Below are positions 43,269-54,000 of a DNA stretch of 64,000 nt, in pieces; position 1 is the first letter of the stretch; each line of letters starts with the position of its first letter. The DNA lies in contig NC_060973.1 of NCBI RefSeq assembly GCF_910589235.1, positions 1,863,501 through 1,927,500 on the forward strand, given 5' to 3'. The notes under the pieces were generated by a model. That model had not been told where the DNA came from and ran no database searches. It was given only the letters and a program-made list of their open reading frames with translations. The stretch is from Vespa crabro. Lineage: Eukaryota > Arthropoda > Insecta > Hymenoptera > Vespidae. The translations under genes were made by a program, and so were the position numbers.

Positions 43269-43455
43269 AAGTAGGAGGAGGCTCTTCCACCCCTTGGACA
43301 AGCCCAATCGATCGAGGTGTGCTTCGGCCGGACGAAACTCACCCCCGGTCCACCCTCCTTCGGCTCGTTCCATCGGCGTCGTCGTCGTCCCGCCGTCGTC
43401 GTCGTCGTCGACGTCGTCCACCCCATACCACGCAAATCACCCCACTACCACCACT

Positions 43456-43490
<35 letters not shown>

Positions 43491-43800
43491 TTTTCTCTCA
43501 CTCTGCTACCCCATCCACGTTCTCCATCCCAAAGCAGCGATGCCTGTTATTTGAATGGGGGGCTGCCGACGGCGGTCGGGGGTTGAATGTGACAGAGTGC
43601 CACCCCCGAGGGCTTCTCCCGTCGAAAGTGCGGCGAGCTCTTTCCCTCTCTCTCTCTCTCTCTCTCTCCCTTTCTCTCTCTCTCCCTCTCTCTCTCTCTC
43701 TTTCACTCACCCACACCTGCTGCCACCTCCTACCCGTAGCGTAGCCTGACTCGCAGGGCTTGAGGAGAGACCCGCTGGGGGTGGCGTGGACAGAAATCAA
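43267..43800. repeat. GC-rich island with (GTC)n and CT tracts
   Basis: GC-rich complex DNA containing GTC units (43376-43416), CT (43458-43500) and CT (43645-43710). Overlapping frames on both strands are mostly repeat translation. Confidence 0.75.
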
Positions 43801-44022
43801 TATAAGACGGGCCTCTACGTACTATACCTCTTTCCCTCTCTCTCTCTCGTTTTCGCCATTCTCCTCTTCCTCCATCTCTTTCTCCTCCTCCTCCTCTTCC
43901 TCTTCGTCCTCTTCCACCATCTCCTCTCTTCTTCTTCTCCCTCTTTCCATCCCTCATCCTCTCTCCATGGCACTACGTTCCCTCGAGGGTGGACTACACA
44001 CAGACAAACACAGACACACGCT
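43801..44022. repeat. CT and (CTC/CTT)n pyrimidine tract
   Basis: A nearly uninterrupted pyrimidine stretch (43828-43950) of CT, CTC and CTT units with unique flanks. Confidence 0.85.
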
Positions 44023-44093
44023 CGTGCGCACATATATATATATATATGTACACGCACGCACACACATACACATGTACGCACGTATACACGCGC
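44023..44093. repeat. 71-bp alternating purine-pyrimidine run
   Basis: Every base from 44023 to 44093 alternates pyrimidine-purine, mixing CG, CA, TG and TA steps. The CG/CA-rich parts (44051-44093) are favourable for Z-DNA. TATATAAG follows at about 44153. Confidence 0.9.
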
Positions 44094-44345
44094 TCCCACG
44101 CCCGCATACACACGGGTTACGGACACACGAGCTTTTGCTACCTTCTGCACGTATATATAAGAGCACGCCAGCGCACCGGCAAACCAAGCATTTCTGTACA
44201 GGGTGTGTTTCACCACCTAACGGGTGATACTACGATCTATAACAAATATCCATGATCGAAGCTTAACATCGATATATGAATGAGTTCTAATTATATCGTA
44301 TTATTTTCATTTGTTACAGTGTCCCTCGATCTAATACGGATGGAT
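44094..44345. other. Mixed sequence with TATATAAG
   Basis: Complex sequence. GTATATATAAGAGC near 44151-44164 resembles a TATA box, with no convincing initiator at the expected distance. Confidence 0.25.
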
Positions 44346-44349
44346 AGAT

Positions 44350-44395
44350 GGTGGGGGGGAAGGCTAGAGGGTGGGGGGAAGGCGAGTGGAGGGAA
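44350..44395 (+). repeat. G-rich 20-bp duplication, quadruplex candidate
   Basis: GGTGGGGGG(G)AAGGC(T/G)AG occurs twice in tandem (44350-44367, 44370-44386), followed by GGAGGG. G-runs of 7, 6 and 3 plus several GG pairs make a G-quadruplex plausible. Confidence 0.7.
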
Positions 44396-44850
44396 ACATT
44401 TTTAATCATTTTCCCCCGTTCGATATCAAGCACAATCGTGAGAATTATCATCGACAAATATAATCGAAATTAATCGCAATCAAATTATTCTCCTTTCGTT
44501 CGATCGATTTCACCTTTCTTTATAATCCGTAAAAAAAAAAAAAAAAAAGAGCAAGAGGAAACAAAAAAAAAAGCAAAAGAAACAACAAAAGCAATCCCCT
44601 AAATTTCATTGACGATTTCGACAACAATAACGAAATGTTTATAATAATCGTGATCGGGAGGAAAGGTTATTTTGCGGACACCCGTTGCCTCGTGTTATAT
44701 AGGATCGATAGAGGGACAGCAAACGTGTGGGGAGAGTGGAGTTCGTATCCTGCGGATAAGGGAACGGCATCCATAAATTACGACGCAACTCTGCAGGGTA
44801 AAAGTCCTGTACAAGAGACCTCCTATGTACGGCTGAGGTCCCTTCTACCC
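44396..44850. other. AT-rich then mixed sequence
   Basis: Poly-A near 44530-44548. The 44640-44840 part is complex, with an open frame (from 44635) of about 75 non-repetitive codons before it enters the CT tract. No domain is recognised. Confidence 0.3.
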
Positions 44851-44868
44851 TCTCTCTCCTTCTCTCTT

Positions 44869-44915
<47 letters not shown>

Positions 44916-45062
44916 TTCCTGTCTTCGTCCCGTGCACAGTCGAGTCCTCCTCCGCACCGCCACCACCACCATCGCCACTACCACCATCAACATTGCCACC
45001 ACTACTAGCACCAGCTCCAGCACCACCTCCTCCTCCTCCTCCTCCTCCTCCTCCTTCTCTTT
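44851..45062. repeat. CT tract and (CCA)n/(CTC)n arrays
   Basis: CT (44851-44920), CACCA/CCA units (44950-45025) and CTC units (45027-45058). Confidence 0.9.
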
Positions 45063-45695
45063 CGTCTCCACCTCCATAGCGAGCATCCCGAACGAACCAC
45101 CCGAAGGGTTTCCAAGGGTGGTGGTGGGCGTGCTACGGAACTATAAATTTTATCGTTAAGTTGTTTAGACCCATGGTCCGCAAACGTTCGTTCACTCTAC
45201 CCTCTCAACCCCTCGTAGTCCTTCTTTCGATCTCACAGACTCGCTTTCCGCCAATTTCTCTTTGTTTCGTCCTCTTACTCTATACCTTCCTTCTAACTCC
45301 TCCCTCTCTCTCACCAATTCCATCCCCCTTCTGTCTTATCGGCACACCGGATACGCGTAGGAAGAGAGAGAGATATATAGAGAGATAGAGAAAGAGAGAA
45401 AGAGAGAGTGTATGTGCAAGTGGAACGAAATCGTATCTTCCCCGTTAACGCCGTTCCACCGACAGGAAGTTCCTCAGTGGTTGTCGATGATCGAATTTCT
45501 TTTCGTAGCCAGACGGAAGTTCGATCGAAAGGGAAAGAGAGAGAAAGAGGATGAAATTGTCCGCTTCTTTCGAAAGAATTCAAACCTACCCCCGCGTTTC
45601 CCTCAATCCTCGTGTTTTCATTCGTACAAACTTGTAATCAGAATCTATCGCGTAACATACATACTTACCGCTTGTATCTCGTTCTTTTTTTTCTT
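45063..45695. other. Mixed sequence with a GA tract
   Basis: GA/GATA repeats at 45361-45414. Otherwise complex sequence. A minus frame and a plus frame overlap it, neither with a recognisable domain. Confidence 0.4.
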
Positions 45696-45895
45696 TCTCT
45701 TTTTCTTTTTTTAACCTTCTTCTTCTTCTTTTTTTTTTTTTTTTTAGTTCTTAACTTTATTTCTACGTTATTTTCGTTTCCATTTTTTCGTTACTTTTTA
45801 TTTTCTTTCTCTTTTCCTCTCTCGTTTACAAGTAATATCAGGGGACCTCGAACACCATGTCGGATAACGAGTCATCTCTCTTGTTTTACATATAC

Positions 45896-45939
<44 letters not shown>

Positions 45940-46087
45940 AAGATCTTCCGTCTGCTTCAGGGAATTCGCTTGATAAAAATGTTAAAATAAATAAAAAGGA
46001 GAAAGAGGAGTTACGCATAGAAAAAGAGGAAAGAGAGAGGGAGAGAGAGAGAGAGAGAGAGAGAAAGAGCGCGAACATGAACGCGAA

Positions 46088-46130
<43 letters not shown>
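45696..46130. repeat. T-rich, compound (GT)n-(GA)n and (GA)n tracts
   Basis: T/C-rich (45685-45750), GT passing into GA (45894-45940), and GA tracts (46022-46067, 46095-46129) around a CGCGAACGCG-rich spacer. Confidence 0.88.
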
Positions 46131-46131
<1 letters not shown>

Positions 46132-46425
46132 GACTCGTGGTATAGAAAAGAAGGGATTCGATTCCTCGAAAAACTGTACGTTTTTCTCGCCGATAGAATG
46201 GCCGGGACGTCACCTGAATACATTATGTGTTTTCCACCCCTGGGGCTAGGATATTGAAATTTTTAATATCGAGGGGTGGCGAGTAAGCGGGAGAGCGGCG
46301 TGTGTTGGGGGTAGATAGGTAGGTAGGTAGTAGGGTGGTAGGTGGTAGGTGGTAGGTGGTGGTGGTGGTGATGCTGATGGTGGTGGTGGTGGTGGTGGTG
46401 GTGGTGGCGGTGGTGGTGGTGGTTC
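46131..46425. repeat. Mixed sequence then (TAGG)n and (GGT)n
   Basis: GTAG units (46314-46334), GGTGGTA units (46335-46357) and GGT/GAT units (46358-46425). The left 180 bp is unique. Confidence 0.88.
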
Positions 46426-46538
46426 TCGTCGTGCGGACGAGGACGGATGGATGGAGAGCAACGGAACGTCTATGGCTTCGCGAAGCATCCCTCGTGTAAA
46501 GACACCCTCCCACAGCGATCCCTTATTTTGCCGTCGAT

Positions 46539-46577
<39 letters not shown>

Positions 46578-46992
46578 CTCTCTTACACACACATATATAT
46601 ATATATATGAGCGTACGTGTATGTTGGTATATATATATATATACACACGCATACATCCTGCTGTGTATTGTACACGAGCATACAGTAGAAAATCTATCGG
46701 CGTGCACGACTTCGCGTAATGCACGCTCTTTTTTACATAATATCGACGATGATGTATACATCGTCTCAACTTCGAAGCTAACCGAGCGATAACGTATTGT
46801 TGGAGATCGAACGAGACGACAAGAAAGAGCCTTTTTTTTTTTTTCCTCGATAAGATTCGAAAATACTTACTTCGACCATCTAGTATTGTACGACGAAAGA
46901 AATTTCTAGGATAGGGACTTTTGATGTTACGCTTTTAATGAAGTCGTCGAAAATTCAATACTTTAAGGGAAAAAGAAAAGAAAAGGAAGAGG

Positions 46993-47024
<32 letters not shown>

Positions 47025-47122
47025 CAGAGAAAAAGAGAGTGACTTCAACGTGATTGGGGAGTTGAGAGAGTAACGGTATAACTCGAATCTCTTTGAAAAT
47101 GGCGTGCAAGTGATGGCCATTC

Positions 47123-47171
<49 letters not shown>

Positions 47172-47180
47172 CACAATAGT
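46426..47180. repeat. CT, TA, CA and GA tracts with mixed spacers
   Basis: CT (46540-46581), TA (46591-46609, 46628-46642), GA (46987-47036) and TA (47124-47172). AAAATGGCG at 47096-47104 and GATGGCCAT at 47112-47120 are PHO/YY1-type words. The unique spacer at 46650-46980 shows no exon. Confidence 0.8.
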
Positions 47181-47239
47181 TTCGATCCGGTACAAGATCG
47201 TTGAAGAGTTCTACCACGACCCACATTTCATTGGTGAAA

Positions 47240-47256
47240 AAAAGAGAGAGCGAGAC

Positions 47257-47298
<42 letters not shown>

Positions 47299-47345
47299 TA
47301 CCTACGATATGTTGATATATATACATATATATCTACCAACCATTC
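47240..47345. repeat. (GA)n and short (TA)n
   Basis: GA/GACA (47240-47297) followed by TATATATACATATATATC. Confidence 0.9.
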
Positions 47346-47400
47346 TCCGAAGGATACGAACCACTCTCCGAACGTGTCTCGATAATTTGGACTTCTTTGA

Positions 47401-47640
47401 CCAGTAGGATGAGCCAGGCACGAGTAGCCAGTCCCGTTTTTTCGTTTGCCTATAAAAGGATGGGCGCGTGCTGGTGTCCCCTTTTGCGCCAAATTTCAGG
47501 GCATGACCGGTGTGCCCTAGTTGGGTCATCCGTTGACCTTGGGCGTGCGGCCCGGCCCTAACCTCTTCGGTGGTCAAAACAGGCGGAAACATGGCCTGAC
47601 CCTCGTATATCATATAAACTGTCCACGAAACTTTTCGCCA
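47401..47640. promoter_or_regulatory. TATA-containing island with nuclear-receptor half-sites
   Basis: TATAAAA at 47451-47457 lies in complex GC-rich DNA, with TTTCAGGG about 45 bp downstream rather than the usual 30. Half-sites: TGACCG (47504), GGGTCA (47523), TGACCT (47534), GGTCA (47572) and TGACCC (47597). CCAAGGTCA on the minus strand (47534-47542) fits the FTZ-F1/ERR monomer consensus. A 131-codon minus frame (47302-47697) overlaps it without a recognisable domain. Confidence 0.3.
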
Positions 47641-48248
47641 TATATCTATTTCTTCGTTTTTGCATTGAGTAACAAACTCTTCACGCTTACGCTTCATTAA
47701 AATTAAATTTTATGCTTTCCTTTTATTATTTCCTTGTTTTCTCTTTTACTTTTTCTTTTCTTTTCTTTTCTTTTCTTTTCTTTTCTTTTTTTTTTCACAT
47801 CCAATTTTGTTCAATCAGCGATCTCACATGAGAAAGCGAATTAATTCTATTGATTTTGAACGGAAAATATCACAAATAATTGATCGCAATTACATATCTG
47901 CGATCTTATTATCAGATAATAATTTACGTTCAGTTTCATTTACCTCGATGATCGTTCTTTTCTTGTTAATTTTAAAATAATTAAAATACGCGATGTTAGA
48001 ACGAAGATAAAGAGAAAAAGAAAAACTTTTGAACGGTGCGTACCATTGACCCATTACTACTTATTGCTACTCATTTATAAATATTCACAGTGAAAAGTGG
48101 ATGTCCGTACGGGAGATAAAGATAATATCTAACATAATTCTTTCTACGTTTACAAATTATCAAATTTATCGGAGAATCCTTTGTTAATATAATTACGCTT
48201 ATCTCCTACGTATAATGCAATTCATAAAATCATAAGCAAAGAAAAAAA
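47641..48248. other. AT-rich unique DNA with (CTTTT)n
   Basis: CTTTT pentanucleotide array at 47752-47797. The rest is unique AT-rich sequence without gene signals. Confidence 0.55.
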
Positions 48249-48250
48249 AA

Positions 48251-48292
<42 letters not shown>
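48249..48292. repeat. (GA)n microsatellite
   Basis: Perfect GA tract of about 40 bp. Confidence 0.96.
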
Positions 48293-48293
<1 letters not shown>

Positions 48294-48555
48294 AAAAAAG
48301 GACAAAAACGAAAGTAATGATTTCGAGCTGATTATAAAAAGTTCAATCAATTAGACGGCAATATCAATTTGTTAACGTTGTTAATCAATCATTAATTAAT
48401 TATCACAAATCATGAGATTTGCATTAAATCGATTAAAAATCATATCATAGAACGATAGAAAGTGATCGTCGTAAGTCTTATTCCTTAAATGTTACCTATC
48501 CAAACGTATGTTATTCCACGAGAGGAAGTAGATTATTTCATTCGTAAGCCACGAC
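48293..48555. other. AT-rich unique DNA
   Basis: No repeats, exons or palindromes of note. Confidence 0.4.
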
Positions 48556-48716
48556 CCCGGTATGCCCGTCCTCTTGGTAAAAGGAAAGAGGAGTGAGAGA
48601 GGAGGATACGAAACGTTGGTCGGGCTGGCTCGTGGTGGTGTGTGCTCGTTACAGCGCCTCCACTCTGCGAGATTCAATATTCTAACCAAAATCCCCGGGG
48701 CTACGTGGCGGCGAGA

Positions 48717-48758
48717 GGGAGGGAGGGGGAGAGGGTTGGGGGTTAGGAGGGTTGGGGG
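48717..48758 (+). other. G-quadruplex candidate with seven G-runs
   Basis: GGG or longer runs at 48717, 48721, 48725-48729, 48733, 48738-48742, 48749 and 48754-48758, separated by 1 to 6 bases. It lies in a GC-rich island (48560-48905) that has no recognisable exon. Confidence 0.7.
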
Positions 48759-48921
48759 ATGGTATGGCGGTGGAAAGAGGAAGGGGGGATTGAGTCGAGG
48801 GTGTAGGTCGGGTAGAGAGGGAGCTTGGGCAGAACTTTCCAGGCGTGCAGCCACTGCAAGACGTGCCACGAACGATGCTTCACGTCCGGGAACGAGCACA
48901 TCTATGATGGTCCAAATTTTC

Positions 48922-49012
48922 TCCGTCGTCGTCGTCGTCGTCGTCGTCTATCTCTATCTCTCTCATTCTCGTGTGCCGTCGACATTCTCGACGACGACGA
49001 CGACGAGGACTA
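48922..49012. repeat. Inverted (GTC)n ... (GAC)n arrays
   Basis: A GTC array (48922-48948) and a complementary GAC array (48986-49010) are separated by a CT-rich spacer, so a single strand could fold into a triplet-repeat hairpin. Confidence 0.85.
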
Positions 49013-49039
49013 CGGTAAACTCACAGTCCATATACGATT

Positions 49040-49040
<1 letters not shown>

Positions 49041-49076
<36 letters not shown>

Positions 49077-49121
49077 AACACTATCTATCTCTATCTATAA
49101 CTATCTATCTGTCTATCTATA

Positions 49122-49158
<37 letters not shown>

Positions 49159-49175
49159 CTCTCTTTCTCTCTCTA
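49041..49175. repeat. (CT)n and (ATCT)n
   Basis: CT (49041-49078) grades into ATCT tetranucleotides (49080-49160). Confidence 0.95.
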
Positions 49176-49535
49176 TCTCTTACACTTGCCAAGCCACACG
49201 AGTTTCTTGACGGACCTGACGTTACCTCCTTGCGTACAGTTACCGCCAAGAATCTGGCTCTCGCACTTTTGGAATCCCTAAAATTTTACCTTGTAAATCT
49301 TCCTTGGAAAGGCTCGCGAAAGTTTTACGACGTAAAGGGGAGGAAGGGGGAAAACTCTTGGAAATCTTTAGCGTGCCGATGAGAACTACTCGTGTAAGTT
49401 ATAGTAAAGTGTGACGGCGTTGCTGTTAGTGGTGGTAGTAGAAATAATAATGTTAGATAGTAGTAGTAGTAGTTATGGTAGTAGTAGTTGGATCAAGTAA
49501 TCGACGGATCGAATCTACTCGCCGAGAATGAGAAA
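49176..49535. other. Mixed sequence with an AGT patch
   Basis: Complex sequence to 49425, then imperfect AGT units (49428-49490). No supported exon. Confidence 0.4.
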
Positions 49536-49539
49536 ATCT

Positions 49540-49556
49540 TTCTTTTTCTCTCTCTC

Positions 49557-49594
<38 letters not shown>

Positions 49595-49902
49595 TCTTCA
49601 AGAACGGCAAGCGTTTTATGAGAGTTTCCAAAAGAAAAAGACGACGTCTCTCGCGAGACACGTTGACTTTAAGAAATCTAAAGCCGATATAAATCTTCGA
49701 TATCGAGATACTACGCGCGATAGCTATATATATATATATAAATATATACATATATATATAAATGTACATACATCTAACAATATGATTCTTGTGTGAGTCG
49801 TAGAAAAATGCTTTAATACATATTGAAAAGTTATAGGCAACGCGTATAAATGTCCGAATCCGCGACGAAGACAAGACGTACAGGTGTGCGATAGGAAGAC
49901 AG

Positions 49903-49950
<48 letters not shown>
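49540..49950. repeat. CT, (TA)n and (GA)n tracts
   Basis: CT (49540-49595), TA (49725-49765) and GA (49900-49946). The spacers are unique. Confidence 0.85.
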
Positions 49951-50348
49951 GGATGTAAACGAAGAAGAAGTAGAAGAAAGAAGGAAAGAAATCTAAAAGG
50001 GAGAAAGGAGAGACATTTTCAGATTTTTCTCAGTGTCACCGAGGAAATCGAGCTTACGCGAAAGGACGATAAATGTCTCCTTTTCTCTCGATTCGAGTTA
50101 CACCCTACACACACACACATACACACATACTCTCTTTCTCTCTCTCTTTTTCTCTTTCTATCTATCTATCTCTTTCTCGTTCTATATTCTAAATCCGGAA
50201 AAATATACGCGTATGAGCGATCTCGAAATCACAGCCGGGGGCCGACCAATCGAAATCGTTGGCTTTATCGTTGAAAATAAGGGTGGCTAGGTGGTTTCTT
50301 GTAGGGCCCACGAATGGAAAAGGAAACTAGTGGGAGGAGTGATGTTAA

Positions 50349-50413
<65 letters not shown>

Positions 50414-50440
50414 ATATCTCTTTATCTCTCTCGGTCTTTA
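49951..50440. repeat. CA, CT and long (CT)n tracts
   Basis: CA (50105-50130), CT/CTAT (50131-50176) and a long CT tract (50350-50412) with TTTATATCT extensions. Mixed spacers without exons. Confidence 0.85.
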
Positions 50441-51330
50441 ATACCTACTGTACACTCGAGTAGAAAGAGATGAACGTATAGGACGTCCTCTCCTGTACAG
50501 AAGGAAAGGCCTCGGGCTATGGCTTCTCGTCTTATCCTCTAACACACTCCCTTCTCAACCTCTCCTCGTCATCCTTCTCCTTTTCCTCCACCTCCTCCTC
50601 CTCTTCCTCCTTCTCTTCTTCTTCTTGCTCCTCCTCTCTTTCTCTTCCCGTTACCATCTCTTCCTGGCACTCCCTTTCCGCGTGTCTCTTTACGCGCGTG
50701 CATGCCACGATGATACGAGAATGGCGAACTGCAAAGCTGCTTCTACTACTATCGCACAGGAGAGCCATGTTTCTTCGTTACACACGACGGAACTTCAACG
50801 AGCTCCATCGTCTTCTTCTCTTGAAGAAACAACGATGGCGTACATATTCGATCTTCTTATTTCTTCGAAAACTATACCGAGGAAGGCGTTGTTAAGTGGG
50901 TGGTTTGTTGGATGGATGGTTGGCTCGCGTCTCCTTCGGAACGTTTTATAATATAGGTTTTTAAAAAGAAATAAAAACAAAAAAAAAAAAAAAAAAAACG
51001 AATGATTATCGAATCTTTTTTAATCTATATTTCGCAAGGATAAAGATAATATAAAAAATGGGAAAAAGAAAAAGACGAAAGTAAAAAAGTACGAAAGAAG
51101 AAGAAATGAAAGGATGACGTACATAGAGATTTCGAAATTATTCTCTTCGAATATGTTCAAATAAAATAATAAATCGAAATGAAAATGATTTTATTTCGAT
51201 CGACATGTAAACGTCAACGTTACACTTTTCGTTATCCATAGATGAGAAACGACAGACAGAGAGAAAGAGAGGGTAGTAGAAGAGGGTAGAACACCGTTGT
51301 CCCGGATTTAGAGTTTAACGCGGCTCTAAT
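50441..51330. other. Mixed sequence, pyrimidine tract, AT-rich DNA
   Basis: CTC/CTT-rich pyrimidine tract (50560-50645), complex sequence (50650-50950), poly-A (50977-50998) and AT-rich DNA. Frames at 50625-50951 are partly non-repetitive but have no domain. Confidence 0.4.
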
Positions 51331-51580
51331 GAGGTATGCCACGCATATATATATATATATATGTATACCCGTTCAGGTAGCAAACGAATTTTTTAATGGG
51401 ACACCGTGTGCTCTGCTTTTTCTATCCCCCTTCACGAATTTTCTCTATCCATTTCTCTCTCCTTCTCTTATGCTTTTCGTACGCAACCCTTTTTACATTG
51501 GTAGTTACCTGAGAATCCTAGGTAGGCAGATACCTACTCGAGATCCCTTGGGGGTTAGACACTATCGAAAAGTGTCCGTG
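51331..51580. other. Mixed island with CAGGTAG-type words
   Basis: TTCAGGTAGCAA (51372-51383) repeats exactly the 12-mer at 16372-16383. TAGGTA (51519-51524) and TACCTA (51531-51536) form a short inverted repeat. CAGGTAG is the motif bound by the pioneer factor Zelda in flies. Confidence 0.3.
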
Positions 51581-51582
51581 TA

Positions 51583-51591
51583 GAGAGAAAA

Positions 51592-51638
<47 letters not shown>

Positions 51639-51769
51639 AAAATTGAAATTCAAATGAGACCGCGAGGATATTCTAATTCCTGGTAGCAACCCCTTTTTTG
51701 CATATCGGGACCCACGCAGCTGCCGGCAGGGTCCCAAATTATATACATCTTTTCTTTTCTTTCTTCCTC

Positions 51770-51800
<31 letters not shown>

Positions 51801-51815
51801 ATCCTTTTGATTTTG

Positions 51816-51854
<39 letters not shown>

Positions 51855-51870
51855 TCTCTCTTTCTATCTC
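51583..51870. repeat. (GA)n and CT tracts
   Basis: GA (51583-51634) and CT/CTTT (51765-51870). The spacer at 51640-51760 is unique. Confidence 0.9.
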
Positions 51871-52160
51871 AGTGTTTTCCTTTCTTCGATAGCATGAACG
51901 TTGTTGAACGATCGTTGGTACAGTTTGACACGTTCCTCGTGCGTGATCTGCAACAATCGAAAATCGACAGTATTCAAATCCAGTGACGTATCTGTCTACC
52001 TAAGCTCAGTGCCTACCGACTTGATATCGTCTTCGTTCGGATTTTATCGAAACGTTCACGTTGTAGAAATACGAGGGAAAAGTTACGAACGAGTTTGCCT
52101 TTCGGATATCTTGAAATTTAAATACGGCTTATTGGTTGGAACCTTAACGAAAGATATAGT
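51871..52160. other. Repeat-free stretch with an open frame
   Basis: About 290 bp of complex sequence carrying the first 80 or so codons of a forward frame (51901-52311) before it enters (TA)n. No recognisable domain, codon bias or splice signal, so it is not annotated as a gene. Confidence 0.3.
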
Positions 52161-52167
52161 ACACATG

Positions 52168-52237
<70 letters not shown>

Positions 52238-52255
52238 CATATATACATAAATCCG
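52161..52255. repeat. (TA)n and (TATG)n
   Basis: TA followed by TATG units and further TA. Confidence 0.95.
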
Positions 52256-52965
52256 TGATTGATATTGACCCGAGTTATATACTTTATGTATGTACGTACA
52301 TACGTACCTAATTTAAAATCCGAACGACGAAAGTAAAAATACAATTCTGACACATATTTTATTTATTTATTTATTTATTTATTTTTCTTTTTTTTAATGT
52401 TTATCTAGGAACACCGAAAACTACGTCGACTGAATTGACAGATGAATTAAGAACAACGCAAAAAAAAAAAAAAAAGAAGAGAGAGAAAAAAAACAAGAAG
52501 AAGAAAGAAAGAAAAAATAATGAAGAAACTAATCGTCATAATTTTCGTTCGTTCCATTGATAAAACTCAACCAATAATAAATTCGAAGTTCATTTTTTTT
52601 CTTTTTTTTTTTTTTTTATGGGATCGGTAAAAGAGCATCAAGAATAATTTTGTTTCAATAACGTCGGAATCCTTAATGCTCGATGGCATCGCCATGAAGA
52701 GTCGGCAATTTGACTGGTCGAACCGTGTACGTGCTCAAGAGTGGCACATAGAAAGAAAAAGAAAAAAAACAGAAGAAGAAGAAGAAGAGGAAGAGGAAGA
52801 GGAAGAAAGGATAAGGAAAAGGAAAGAAGAAAGAAAATGAAGGAAAACACGGAAACGGTTTGATAGTGGTGGTGATAGTGATGGTGATGGTAGTGGTGTA
52901 GTTGTAGTGGTAGTGGTGATGCTACTGCCAGCGCGCTTCTGCTTTGCATAATCAAATCCTACGAC
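52256..52965. repeat. TTTA, poly-A, GAA and GGT-type tracts
   Basis: TTTA (52356-52392), A-rich (52460-52520), poly-T (52592-52618), GAA/AAG (52746-52845) and GTGGTGAT/GTAGTGG units (52862-52925). Confidence 0.8.
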
Positions 52966-53300
52966 AATGTGGGAGAATGCGAAGTACAGAAGAGAGAGTT
53001 CCCCCCTCTCAAACCTCCACCACCCCTCCTATCCTCCGCCCATCTCTTCTCACCCCGTTCTGTCTTCAGAGAGGGTAAATCCTCTGAGCACGCGAGGACT
53101 TCGAAAAATGCACTTTCAACTTTTCCCCATACCTTAGGGAAGATGGACCAACCGTTTGGTCATGATGTTCGAGGGGTTTGCAAATGGTACGATAGTATTT
53201 ACTGACTTATCAACACCCTAGTGAAATTCCAGGAATAAACTCGAAACACCAAAGGAAAATTTTCACACCGACGAGATAACGCCTGACTGATCGTACATAC
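52966..53300. other. Mixed-sequence island
   Basis: Complex sequence. TCTGTCTTCAG near 53061-53071 is acceptor-like and a forward frame (52969-53205) covers it, but no donor or domain is seen. Confidence 0.3.
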
Positions 53301-54000
53301 TTCTTTCTAATTTGAACACTTTTATTTGCTTTTATTTATATAGATTTTGGAATAATTTATAATGTCCCTTTTTTTTTTTTTTTTTCTTTTGATTATAATT
53401 CACTTATCGTCTCAACGAAATATAAAAAGAAACTATTAAATCGTAAAGAATTATAATTATCTACGATAATGATTTAAACATTTATTGGTTTGTCGTTTTT
53501 TTTTTTTTGTTTTCAGATCGTTGACTTTGTAAAACGTTAAAAAAAGAAATCAAAAAATTAAAAGGCGATATGGCATCAAATTATATCACATAAATGGAAT
53601 ACACAAGCTTCGACGGAATGGATTTATTCGAAGCATCAAACTCTATGGTGATTCTCTATCGGCGATTAAATCTCCTTTTGTTCCGCGCGTCGGATTATTC
53701 TAATTTCTCTGAATCGTAAACGATTCCAATTATAACGAGATAGTCTCTCTTTCTCTTAAAAAAAAAAAAAAAAAAAGAAAAAAAAGGACGACTCATTTCG
53801 GTCAATATTTTTCTTTTTTTTTTTTCCCCTTACATAAACGTCCAACAAATAATAATTTACATTCGAACGATGCCAAATATAAAATAAAATAAAATCTATT
53901 AAAGGACACGTTGATAATTAGAAATCTCATTAAAAGTCGCATTTTTTTTTCTCCTACATTATTTTTCGAATATTACGCTTGATTCGTCGATATGGATTGA
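53301..54000. other. AT-rich DNA with poly-T and poly-A
   Basis: Poly-T tracts near 53371 and 53500. The latter ends in TTTTCAG (53511-53517), a strong acceptor-like site, but all frames close within a few codons. Poly-A lies near 53760. Otherwise unique. Confidence 0.45.

Noticed and set aside
47302..47697. 131-codon minus-strand open frame, mostly non-repetitive
   Set aside because: No recognisable domain, no codon bias, ends in translated (TA)n, and a frame of this length can arise by chance in 64 kb searched in six frames.
51901..52311. 136-codon forward frame
   Set aside because: Only the first 80 or so residues are non-repetitive; the rest is Tyr-Ile from (TA)n. No domain or splice signals.
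53511..53517. Strong acceptor-like TTTTCAG after poly-T
   Set aside because: All three frames close within a few codons and no donor follows at exon distance.
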